Source of the DNA: Dehalococcoidia bacterium UBA5629
Lineage (GTDB): Bacteria; Chloroflexota; Dehalococcoidia; GIF9; UBA5629
Direction of reading: 5' to 3'
Length of the DNA stretch: 11,202 nucleotides
NCBI GenBank assembly: GCA_002421445.1
Contig: DIKB01000140.1
Coordinates: forward strand, 1-11,202
In this document: positions 1 to 6,274 of the stretch, one piece after another
Layout: every line of letters starts with the position of its first letter
Position numbering within the stretch: the first letter of the stretch is position 1
Made by a program: the position numbers and the translations under genes
Notes under the pieces: generated by a model
What the model saw: the letters and a program-made list of their open reading frames with translations, nothing else
Databases searched by the model: none
Told to the model about the DNA's origin: nothing

Positions 1-55
1 ATGAAGGGGTTATGCAACAGGCTCTGTTATCATTTTGTTATGAAATGTGGCTTGG

Positions 56-250
56 TCAGGCTTTTATCTCTTTAACTCGGCCGATGTGACCGCTCTCCAA
101 TCGTACCTTGATGCCGTGGGGATGTACCGAAGAGTTTGTTAAAATATCCTTCACTATCCCTTCGGTTAATTTTCCGGACTGCTGATCTGCCTTTATCACT
201 ACTGAGACCCGCATACCCTTTTTGATGTTAATACGATTTGTCCCGTTCAT
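56..250 (-). CDS. ywbE: YwbE family protein
   Basis: This 64-residue protein matches the small, highly conserved YwbE family over its full length. Near the N-terminus it has the family pattern of an Asn/Arg-rich start followed by KKGMRVSVVIKADQQSGKL. A central GIVKDILTNSSVHPHGIKV block follows, and it ends LESGHIGRVKEI. The predicted fold is a small beta-barrel with basic loops, as in KOW or other RNA-associated modules, but the family has no established biochemical role known to me. There is no signal peptide or membrane helix, so it should be cytoplasmic. The ATG start fits the family start, although the purine-rich GAAAGGG upstream is far away (about 15 bases), so translation initiation looks weak. 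It lies 84 bases downstream of the DUF3820 gene and may be the last gene of that transcript. Family assignment is confident; function is unknown. Confidence 0.88.
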   Translation of the reverse strand: MNGTNRINIKKGMRVSVVIKADQQSGKLTEGIVKDILTNSSVHPHGIKVRLESGHIGRVKEIKA

Positions 251-334
251 GTTGCTGATTCTGCCCTTTCTGCAATCATCTCAAAGCAAGTATAAAACGA
301 GGTTTGGTTCCCCGTGGTGTAGATCGTAAATGGT

Positions 335-589
335 TCAATCTGCTTCTCTGATTTGTTTTCTGATTGGCTTCAGCAGATACTGCAATCCGTTAAGCTGGAT
401 TTCATAAAGAACGGACAATAGCACGCCGATTTTCCCCGGAGGGAAACCTTTCTGGTGAAACCATACCAGATACGGTTCGGGCAGATCACACAGGATATAA
501 TCCTTGTATTTTCCGAATGGCATTTTTACAGATACCAGATCAATCAGCAATTGAGGGTTGATGGGGGTTGCGTCCTTGCTTTGATCCAT
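335..589 (-). CDS. DUF3820 family protein
   Basis: This 84-residue cytoplasmic protein carries the DUF3820 signature at about residues 22-70: MPFGKYKD, then LPEPYLVWFHQKGFPPGKIG, then LLSVLYEIQLNGL. The family is sometimes named a putative quorum-sensing-regulated virulence factor after a Pseudomonas structure, but that name gives no reaction and should not be transferred. Invariant Gly, Lys, Pro, Trp and Phe residues in this block suggest a compact fold; no catalytic residue can be named. The length is normal for the family. The ATG is preceded by an AGGT-type weak ribosome binding site. Its start lies only 26 bases after the stop of the MYG1-like gene, so the two are probably co-transcribed, with ywbE possibly following. 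Family assignment is good; role unknown. Confidence 0.85.
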   Translation of the reverse strand: MDQSKDATPINPQLLIDLVSVKMPFGKYKDYILCDLPEPYLVWFHQKGFPPGKIGVLLSVLYEIQLNGLQYLLKPIRKQIREAD

Positions 590-615
590 TACGACCTGAA
601 TTACAATAGTATAAA

Positions 616-1422
616 CTAACGAGCGGTGACAGCCTTGCTCACGAGGGCAATGACTTCATCGATGCTCAGGCGCTCTCTGGTTGTAGCCTGAAATCCGCTT
701 TTGTGAGCAAAACTGATCTCCGTGCGGCCTGCGATGCGGGAGAAATCGACAGGCGTGCCATCATAGCGGAACAGCCGCCATCCTTCTCCGCGGCGATCCA
801 GCGAGATGACTATATCGGGCGGATTTTTATCGAGACGGCGAAATTCCTCCAACCCGGCAGATTCTTTCGTCTCACCGATCATGGCAGGTACACCTGAGAT
901 CATCAGCCTGCGACTGGTTTTCCAGAAATCGGTCTGCTTTTTAAGCATGCGAGCATCTCCGATGATCTGAGCACCGAAACTTTTAAGCATAGGGAGGGAT
1001 GCCTCCGGATCGGAAGCGAAGCGGGATGTTAACCACATTTCCACAGGGTTCCGGTTTACGAGATCGTCACCGGCTTTATATTGAATGGAGCTTCTCACCG
1101 GTCCAATACGGTCTACGCTGTCCTTGAATTGCCACCATGGTAGTACTGACATGGTTTCTAATAGGTCAAGGTAATCTGCGATAAGTACAAATGCCGCAGG
1201 GCAGTTCTGATCTTGATGATGATCGAAATTGTGCTTCTCCGGCTCATGCTTATTACCGATATCCACCACCCAGATATCCGGATCATCCAGCTCTGACGGC
1301 ATAGGCTCGCGCCGCTCGATACTGAATTTCGTGCCGGTATGTACCGCCAAAATAAGGCTGATGGCCGTCACCTCATCAAAATGTGCGCTGCCAGGATGCG
1401 TGATAATCAGGTGTTTTTTCAT
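616..1422 (-). CDS. MYG1-like DHH-type phosphoesterase
   Basis: This 268-residue protein resembles the MYG1/UPF0160 family, whose human member is reported as a 3'-5' RNA exonuclease. Two metal-site blocks are visible: THPGSAHFDE at residues 8-17 and FDHHQ at 66-70, with another Asp at 54 in VVDIG. Together these give the His/Asp set expected for a divalent-metal hydrolase of DHH type. The C-terminal half is less conserved and ends in an Ile/Val-rich helix, and the protein is a little shorter than typical MYG1 proteins. No membrane segment or signal peptide is seen. The ATG follows AAAGG at about 11 bases. A promoter with perfect TATAAT lies 54 bases upstream of the start. It is the first gene of a likely transcript with DUF3820 and ywbE. 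Exonuclease activity is inferred from family only; a nucleotide or small phosphate-ester substrate is equally possible. Confidence 0.8.
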   Translation of the reverse strand: MKKHLIITHPGSAHFDEVTAISLILAVHTGTKFSIERREPMPSELDDPDIWVVDIGNKHEPEKHNFDHHQDQNCPAAFVLIADYLDLLETMSVLPWWQFKDSVDRIGPVRSSIQYKAGDDLVNRNPVEMWLTSRFASDPEASLPMLKSFGAQIIGDARMLKKQTDFWKTSRRLMISGVPAMIGETKESAGLEEFRRLDKNPPDIVISLDRRGEGWRLFRYDGTPVDFSRIAGRTEISFAHKSGFQATTRERLSIDEVIALVSKAVTAR

Positions 1423-1475
1423 TTGTTGTTTTGCCTTTGTCCGGCTATTTAGTCCCCCTGGTGATGATTTTATCT

Positions 1476-1503
1476 ATTATAACCGATTGGTGCTGATGGT
1501 GAA
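1476..1503 (-). promoter_or_regulatory. Promoter of the MYG1-like gene
   Basis: On the minus strand a perfect -10 TATAAT (1476-1481) lies 16 bases downstream of a 4/6 -35 match, TTCACC (1498-1503). Transcription would start around 1469, giving a leader of about 45 bases before the ATG at 1422. The position between two minus-strand genes, downstream of a strong hairpin, supports a new transcription start here. Confidence 0.5.
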
Positions 1504-1529
1504 GCATAGAATGGCAGGATTTTCTTTAT

Positions 1530-1560
1530 CCTTTGCGTATCACCGATACGCATCTAAAGG
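1530..1560 (-). terminator. Strong hairpin after zinc-ribbon gene, no U-tract
   Basis: Beginning five bases after the TGA of the zinc-ribbon gene, the transcript contains TGCGTATC-GGT-GATACGCA, a perfect 8-bp stem with a 3-base loop. The flanks CCTT and AAGG can extend the stem past a 4-base bulge. No run of U follows in either direction, so it is not a canonical intrinsic terminator. It may be a 3'-end stabiliser, a processing or Rho-assisted site, or a DNA palindrome bound by a protein. Confidence 0.5.
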
Positions 1561-1565
1561 CCGCC

Positions 1566-2282
1566 TCATATCGGTGACCAGCCCGGCAGTGTGGACGGTG
1601 TCCGTGGGGCGGTTGAAGCCGCAGGAGATACCGTGCCTGAAGAGGGATACCTTATTATCGGAGATGTACCGTATGTCAAATCAGTGTACGTTGATGCTGG
1701 CGGTTGGGGCGTTGTAAAATACAGGGCATCTGAAATATTGCTTGTCGTAGTATTACTGCGTGCTTCGATTGTCCAGCGGTAGCGTTCCCCGTATGCCAGC
1801 ACATTGTCGGGCAGCGCCAATGCAGTGCCCGCAATTTGTGCGGGAGAATAGATGATATTGCCGGCACCATAAGGGAATTTGCTGACGATCAAAGAATAGG
1901 AGTCTGCACCGATTACTGCATTCCATTGAAGTGTCGGAGTGATAGTATCGATCGTTTGCCCCGTATCGGCGTAAAGGCCGGGAGACGACGGTATCGGAAC
2001 AGACAGGGGAAGCGGTTGAATTGTGGGCGCAGCCGAGGCAACGGACGTTTGTGTGGAATCATAGAGTATGATTCCGCCCGCGATCAGGACTCCAATAAGC
2101 ACCACGATAGCCAGAACGCCGACAAAGCCGAGAACGTCCTCTTTTTTCTTCGGCTGCGGAAGCCTCAATTGATCGTGGTTCGCTTGCGTGGACCAGTTCA
2201 ATGCCATTCCGCAATTTCCGCAAAAGCGGATTGCGTAAACAACCGGATAACCACAATTGGGACAAGGATATGTCTGCTGCAT
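1566..2282 (-). CDS. Zinc-ribbon / membrane helix / FN3-like protein
   Basis: This 238-residue protein has three parts. Residues 7-25 form a zinc ribbon with CPNCG and CGNCG (Cys 7, 10, 21, 24). A basic stretch (PKKK, 44-47) precedes one hydrophobic helix at about 50-74. After a Pro/Ser-rich linker, residues 98-192 resemble a fibronectin type III or carbohydrate-binding beta-sandwich, with TPTLQWNAVIGADSYSLIV and YGERYRWTIEA as strand-like signatures. The tail is rich in Ser, Thr and Pro. By the positive-inside rule the ribbon would be cytoplasmic and the beta-sandwich outside. Such zinc-ribbon membrane proteins are common in Chloroflexota and archaea, but no role is known. The ATG start places the ribbon at the extreme N-terminus as usual, and no strong ribosome binding site is seen. 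It is the next gene after the radical SAM gene, 60 bases from that gene's stop. Confidence 0.75.
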   Translation of the reverse strand: MQQTYPCPNCGYPVVYAIRFCGNCGMALNWSTQANHDQLRLPQPKKKEDVLGFVGVLAIVVLIGVLIAGGIILYDSTQTSVASAAPTIQPLPLSVPIPSSPGLYADTGQTIDTITPTLQWNAVIGADSYSLIVSKFPYGAGNIIYSPAQIAGTALALPDNVLAYGERYRWTIEARSNTTTSNISDALYFTTPQPPASTYTDLTYGTSPIIRYPSSGTVSPAASTAPRTPSTLPGWSPI

Positions 2283-2342
2283 ATAATTATTCTACACCAT
2301 AACTGTTTGTATTACGTAACTAAATTTATGTTGTTGGCTTCA

Positions 2343-4049
2343 TTAAGAGTTCTTTTCGATGATAATAGCCTTCTGGCGTTCTTTTCCGTGAGGGTCTTTT
2401 TCCACAAAGATCGGTTCCTTCGTAAATGGGTCCATACCCGTGTAATACATCAGTCCGGAATAAGTGGATGGTGCCGGGATGAAAATCTGAACCTGCTGCG
2501 GATTTATTTTAAGCTTCTGGCTGGTGAATCGTTTCAGGCTTCGCATATCATCATCAGTGCATCCGGGATGAGCGGCGATCAGATAATATGTAAGGAACTG
2601 TTTCCTCCCTGCTTTTGTGGTCATTTGATCAAATAAGCTTTTGAATTGCAGCAGCGATGCTGTCCCGGGTTTCCCCATTGTGCGCAGAACAACGTTTTCT
2701 GTGTGTTCCGGAGCAACTTTCATCTGACCGGAGACATGATGTTCAACTACTTCCTGGAGATAATGCTCGCCATGCTGCTTGTCACTCAGCAGCAGGTCAT
2801 GTCGAATCCCCGAAGCTATAAATACCTTTTTCACCCCTTCGATACGCCGGATTTTTCTTAACAACTCCAATTGATGGCGGTGATCGGGCTTCAATGCAGG
2901 GCATACCTTTGGGTATAAACAGCGTCTTTCCCGGCAATGTCCCCGATTAATTTTCTCCTCACATTCGAATCCGTACATATTGGCCGTTGGTCCGCCGATA
3001 TCCATGATATATCCGGTAAAGTCGGGATACGTCGTCAGCTTTCTGGCCTCAGTTAAAATCGATTCCGCACTGCGCCATTGAACTGTTCGTCCCTCGTGTA
3101 CGGTAATCGCGCAGAAATTGCACTCTCCATAGCAGCCGTAATGGGTCGGGATCGAAAAATTGATGGTTTCCAACGCCCTGACTTTCCCCTGCCGTTCGTA
3201 ATAAGGATGTTGTGCACGTTCGAAATCGAGCGCATAAATGGCATCCAGTTCATCCTGCGTCAGGGATAGGGCGGGCGGGTTATGCATAAGATAACGATTG
3301 CCGTGTTTTTGATAGAGTCCTTTTGCCGTGAGCGGATCGTTGTTTTGGTAAAACGTGTGAAACATATCGATCAAAGCGTGATTATCCATTTTGACCGTCT
3401 CATATGACGGCAGTTCCAGATAACCGGCTCTTTTCTGTACGTCATCACGTTCGCCGGCAATGTAGCATAGCCCCCGGATACCCCGCACATCGGTTCCATT
3501 TTTCAATGCGTCGGCGATCTGTACCACTGCTGTTTCGGCCATTCCAAAGAGCAGGTAATCCGCCTTGGCGTCAAAGAGAATTGATGCGCGGACTCTGTTA
3601 TCCCAGAAATCATAGTGTGCAATGCGCCGCAGGCTGGCCTCAATACCCCCGAGGACGATCGGCTTTGCGCTCTTAAAGTAGCGCTTGATCAGGTTGGTAT
3701 AGGCGATCGCTGCCCGGTCGGGGCGACGATTATTTATCCCTCCGGGTGTGTAATCATCGCTTTTTCTTCTTTTCTTCAGCGATGTGTAGTTGGCTATCAT
3801 GGAATCGATGCTGCCGCCCGATACTCCCCAGAATAATCGTGGCTCTCCAAGACGGCAGATGTCCTGATCGGAGTGAATATCCGGCTGGGCGATTATCCCG
3901 ACCCGGTAGCCGTCGCGACTGAGTAATTTTCCAATTACCGCAGTCCCGATGAACGGGCTATCGATATAGCTGTCTCCAGTAACCAGAATGATATCAGGTT
4001 GATCCCATCCCAGACGATTCAGTTCCTGTCGTGTCGTAGGTAAAAACAT
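2343..4049 (-). CDS. ygiQ: YgiQ family radical SAM protein
   Basis: This gene encodes 568 residues of a YgiQ/UPF0313 radical SAM protein. The N-terminus, MFLPTT followed by GWDQPDIILVTGDSYID, is diagnostic of the family and resembles a cobalamin-type Rossmann domain. The radical SAM motif CYGECNFC supplies the three Cys that would ligate the 4Fe-4S cluster (Cys 306, 310, 313). A second Cys-rich stretch, CEEKINRGHCRERRCLYPKVC, about 60 residues later is also typical and may hold another metal site. The radical SAM barrel continues with MKVAPEHTE and the IFIPAPST region. It lacks the long C-terminal tail of the roughly 740-residue E. coli protein, but short versions are usual in Gram-positive bacteria and Chloroflexota. 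I chose the ATG at 4049 because it gives the conserved start; an in-frame TTG at 4064 would add five residues. The family's reaction is unknown. Confidence 0.92.
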   Translation of the reverse strand: MFLPTTRQELNRLGWDQPDIILVTGDSYIDSPFIGTAVIGKLLSRDGYRVGIIAQPDIHSDQDICRLGEPRLFWGVSGGSIDSMIANYTSLKKRRKSDDYTPGGINNRRPDRAAIAYTNLIKRYFKSAKPIVLGGIEASLRRIAHYDFWDNRVRASILFDAKADYLLFGMAETAVVQIADALKNGTDVRGIRGLCYIAGERDDVQKRAGYLELPSYETVKMDNHALIDMFHTFYQNNDPLTAKGLYQKHGNRYLMHNPPALSLTQDELDAIYALDFERAQHPYYERQGKVRALETINFSIPTHYGCYGECNFCAITVHEGRTVQWRSAESILTEARKLTTYPDFTGYIMDIGGPTANMYGFECEEKINRGHCRERRCLYPKVCPALKPDHRHQLELLRKIRRIEGVKKVFIASGIRHDLLLSDKQHGEHYLQEVVEHHVSGQMKVAPEHTENVVLRTMGKPGTASLLQFKSLFDQMTTKAGRKQFLTYYLIAAHPGCTDDDMRSLKRFTSQKLKINPQQVQIFIPAPSTYSGLMYYTGMDPFTKEPIFVEKDPHGKERQKAIIIEKNS

Positions 4050-4182
4050 AATTCTATTTTCCAATGACGATTCGAAATATATGTTAATAATAATAGCTTT
4101 TTGAATTGATGGCTACCTTTCTTATGCGGCAACTTCTCTTGTGAGACGCACGGCAAATGCATTAGAATACCGCCAGTCATGA

Positions 4183-4575
4183 CGTATTAGAAAAAGAAGC
4201 GCGCTTACTGATAGCGCTGTTTCAAATCAGGTATATTTTTCGATTAATTGCAGCGGCAGGAGCAGCGGAAGTTTCTATATTACGGGTATTACGATCAGTG
4301 TCGATCTTGCTACATATATGGGTCCCTGTCCTAAAACCGTTAATTTCTCGGCTATCATAATTGCCAGCGGGCCGGGCGTCGTGACATATAAGTGGGAACG
4401 GAGCGATGGCGCTATCGCTCCTACAGAGAGTGTGACCTTTCCGTCAGCAGGCGCACAAACGGTTACGATTTCATGGACGAGGGGTGGCGGCACCGGATGG
4501 CAGCGCCTCCATATTCTTATACCTAATGATGTAGTATCGGGGCATCTTAACTTCACGCTCATCTGCGTGCCCTGA
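4183..4575 (+). pseudogene. Remnant: C-terminal domain of a surface protein
   Basis: This plus-strand frame is open from just after a TGA at 4180 to a TGA at 4573 and reads like genuine protein. A Cys-containing beta-strand segment (FSINCSGR, then FYITGITISVD) is followed by GPCPKTVNFSAII, VTYKWERSDGA, a Thr/Ser strand, TGWQRLHIL and LNFTLICVP. These are the alternating strands of an immunoglobulin-like domain which, from memory, I have seen at the C-terminus of secreted proteins in Chloroflexota. No ATG, GTG, TTG or CTG occurs in frame before ATG 4318. That ATG lies inside the domain and has no ribosome binding site, so the 5' part of the gene appears to be lost. No continuation is recognisable in other frames of 4065-4182, a short AT-rich gap. 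It is the only plus-strand coding relic in the left 10 kb. The alternative is a short live gene starting at 4318. Confidence 0.6.
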
Positions 4576-4674
4576 AGATAGCTATAAAAAATAGGATACA
4601 GCGGATGGTATTTAACGCAACTTAAATTTATACATATTTCAATACCAATAATCCGCGTGCATCATATTCAATTA

Positions 4675-4692
4675 CTGCAACAAGCTTTGCAG
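4675..4692 (-). repeat. Inverted repeat downstream of small Cys protein
   Basis: CTGCAA-CAAGCT-TTGCAG is a perfect 6-bp inverted repeat with a 6-base loop, beginning 17 bases after the stop of the small Cys-protein gene in its transcription direction. No U-run follows, so it is at best a weak 3' hairpin. The rest of 4576-4709 is AT-rich and shows nothing else I can support. Confidence 0.3.
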
Positions 4693-4709
4693 GCTGAACG
4701 CGGCGCAGT

Positions 4710-4859
4710 TTACGAAGCCGGATTGGTTTTCAAATGGCCGATGCTCGTCTCCAGAGTCTGCAATTTTTGCGTGATATCACGGAGCATGCAATCCACCCGC
4801 TCATTGCAGGATTCGCAATTACCGGTATAGGTTCTGTTGTTCGATGGGCATGTCATCAT
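4710..4859 (-). CDS. Small cysteine-rich protein (49 aa)
   Basis: This short gene starts with tandem ATG codons (4859 and 4856) behind AGGAGG, one of the best ribosome binding sites in the window. It encodes 49 residues. The first half carries four Cys in the order C4-x10-C15-x2-C18-x5-C24, able to bind zinc or form disulfides. The second half (residues 25-44) is an amphipathic helix with hydrophobic residues at M25, L26, I29, L33, L36, I40 and L43, like a short dimerising coiled coil. There is no signal peptide or membrane segment. It lies 64 bases downstream of gdh on the same strand, so it may be co-transcribed with it. I do not recognise a named family. Support is the strong initiation site, the ordered Cys pattern and the helix. 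A role as a small zinc-binding adaptor or regulator is a guess. Confidence 0.65.
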   Translation of the reverse strand: MMTCPSNNRTYTGNCESCNERVDCMLRDITQKLQTLETSIGHLKTNPAS

Positions 4860-4864
4860 GGTAT

Positions 4865-4870
4865 CCTCCT
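4865..4870 (-). promoter_or_regulatory. Strong Shine-Dalgarno of the small Cys protein
   Basis: AGGAGG lies 5 bases before the first ATG (4859) and 8 bases before the second (4856), so the second has the better spacing and may be the real start (48 residues). The site supports translation of a gene that would be missed on length alone. Confidence 0.7.
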
Positions 4871-4872
4871 CA

Positions 4873-4887
4873 GATAAAGTATTTATC
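4873..4887 (-). repeat. Palindrome just upstream of the small gene's RBS
   Basis: GATAAA-GTA-TTTATC is a perfect 6-bp inverted repeat ending two bases before AGGAGG. In the mRNA it would form a weak AT-only hairpin abutting the ribosome binding site; in DNA it could be an operator. It could also be chance in AT-rich sequence. Confidence 0.35.
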
Positions 4888-4923
4888 AAGTTTGGATTTG
4901 CCTCATGAATGTATATTCCAGTT

Positions 4924-6207
4924 TTAGACCCAACCCCGGATTTTCATAGCTTCAACAACGCGTTTCACTGCTACCACATAGGCAGCCTGGCGCATATTGA
5001 TCTTATATTCGCGGCTGGTGCTCAATACCGACTGATATGCTGCGGTCATTCGCTTATCCAGCTTCTCGCGGACCTCAGCTTCATCCCAGTAGTACATGCA
5101 GGAGTTCTGTACCATCTCAAAGTAAGAGACGGTGACGCCACCGGCATTACACAGGAAATCAGGTATCACATGCACTCCATTGGCAAATAAAATATCATCG
5201 GCTTCCGGAGTGGTCGGGCCGTTGGCCAGTTCGGCGACGATTTTGGCTTTAATTTTGGCTGCATTTTTAGCGGTGATCACGTTTTCAATTGCTGATGGAA
5301 TCAGAATGTCCACATCCAGTTGCAGAAGCTCTTCATTGGATATGCTCTTTATGCCGGGCATACTACACACAGATCCGCTCGCCTCTTTGCATTCGATGGC
5401 TTTTTTCGGGTCCAGTCCAGCGGCATTGTAGACTCCGCCTTTGCTATCGCTGACGGCTACTATTTTGCATCCGAACAGCTCTTTACAAAGCATGGCTGCA
5501 TAATAACCGGCGTTACCATAACCCTGGATGGCAACCGTTGCTTTCTTTAAGTCGATTCCAAGTGCTCTGGCTGCTTCTCGGATCGTGTACATGCCGCCAC
5601 GGGCTGTAGCATCACCACGGCCGGGGGAACCACCTATGCAAAGCGGTTTGCCGGTAATAACACCGAACTGAGGTTTTCTAGCGATTACACAGTATTCATC
5701 TACCATCCATGCCATGATTTGCGGATTGGTATAAACGTCCGGAGCCGGGACATCTCTCTCGGGTCCGATGAACTCGTAAACGCTTCTTATATAGGCGCGG
5801 CTCAATCGTTCCAGTTCCCTGGCGGACATTTCCTTGGGATTGCAGATAACGCCGCCTTTGGCTCCACCCAGAGGAATATCGACCATGGCGCATTTCCATG
5901 TCATCCAGGCTGCCAGAGCACGGACGGTATCGATCGTCTCTTCGGGGTGGAATCTGATTCCGCCCTTGGTAACGCCTCTGGCGTCATTGTATTGGACTCT
6001 GAAGCCTTGAAATACCTTGATTGAGCCGTCATCCATACGGACGGGGAACGAAACATGAAGCTCACGCATAGGTTTTTTGAGGAGCGCGGTTACTTCAGGT
6101 TCCAGTTTGAGGATTGCAGCACATTTGTCTACCTGTCTTCCTACGATTTCAAACGGGTTGTTTTCTGTAGCTGCAGGTGCGGATCGGCGCGTAGCGGTTT
6201 GTACCAT
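4924..6207 (-). CDS. gdhA: Glu/Leu/Phe/Val dehydrogenase (glutamate dehydrogenase)
   Basis: This 427-residue enzyme is full length for the hexameric glutamate dehydrogenase family. It would interconvert 2-oxoglutarate plus ammonia and glutamate using NAD(P)H. Catalytic residues are all visible: K81 in KGGIRFHP, K105 in TWKCAMVDIP, K117 in GGAKGGV and D157 in PAPDVYT. Their spacings of 24, 12 and 40 match K89, K113, K125 and D165 of the Clostridium symbiosum enzyme. The dinucleotide fold starts at about residue 224 with QGYGNAG, and an Asp-Ser (254-255) follows the next strand. I cannot safely call NAD versus NADP preference. The ATG follows AAGGAG at 7 bases. The gene lies 67 bases downstream of the NrpR-like regulator, a strong hint that nitrogen status controls it. 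A leucine or phenylalanine dehydrogenase is less likely given the length and the motifs. Confidence 0.93.
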   Translation of the reverse strand: MVQTATRRSAPAATENNPFEIVGRQVDKCAAILKLEPEVTALLKKPMRELHVSFPVRMDDGSIKVFQGFRVQYNDARGVTKGGIRFHPEETIDTVRALAAWMTWKCAMVDIPLGGAKGGVICNPKEMSARELERLSRAYIRSVYEFIGPERDVPAPDVYTNPQIMAWMVDEYCVIARKPQFGVITGKPLCIGGSPGRGDATARGGMYTIREAARALGIDLKKATVAIQGYGNAGYYAAMLCKELFGCKIVAVSDSKGGVYNAAGLDPKKAIECKEASGSVCSMPGIKSISNEELLQLDVDILIPSAIENVITAKNAAKIKAKIVAELANGPTTPEADDILFANGVHVIPDFLCNAGGVTVSYFEMVQNSCMYYWDEAEVREKLDKRMTAAYQSVLSTSREYKINMRQAAYVVAVKRVVEAMKIRGWV

Positions 6208-6237
6208 TTGTTTTTCTCCTTTATAGTGAAATATATT

Positions 6238-6273
6238 TTGTTATCACCTTGTATTTTTCTTGTGGTCGGTTGT
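6238..6273. promoter_or_regulatory. Phased TTGT repeats upstream of gdh
   Basis: The plus strand has TTGT at 6238, 6249, 6260 and 6270, giving spacings of 11, 11 and 10, close to one DNA turn each. The minus strand therefore reads ACAA four times on one face of the helix, filling the nrpR-gdh gap. A TATATT/TATAAA-like element lies between these repeats and the gdh ribosome binding site, but I see no good -35. This would fit an activator-dependent promoter or read-through from nrpR. A four-base word in AT-rich DNA is weak evidence. Confidence 0.3.
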
Positions 6274-6274
6274 G

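Noticed and set aside
1229..1717. Plus-strand open frame of 162 codons
   Set aside because: It lies mostly antisense to the MYG1-like gene and the zinc-ribbon gene, shows no family motifs and has no ribosome binding site. It is a shadow frame.
2312..2319. TTACGTAA palindrome upstream of the zinc-ribbon gene
   Set aside because: An 8-base palindrome in AT-rich sequence with no second copy nearby is too short to call an operator.
1836..2636. Plus-strand open frame of 266 codons
   Set aside because: It is antisense to the zinc-ribbon and ygiQ genes, with irregular composition and no recognisable domain. The minus-strand proteins are clear.
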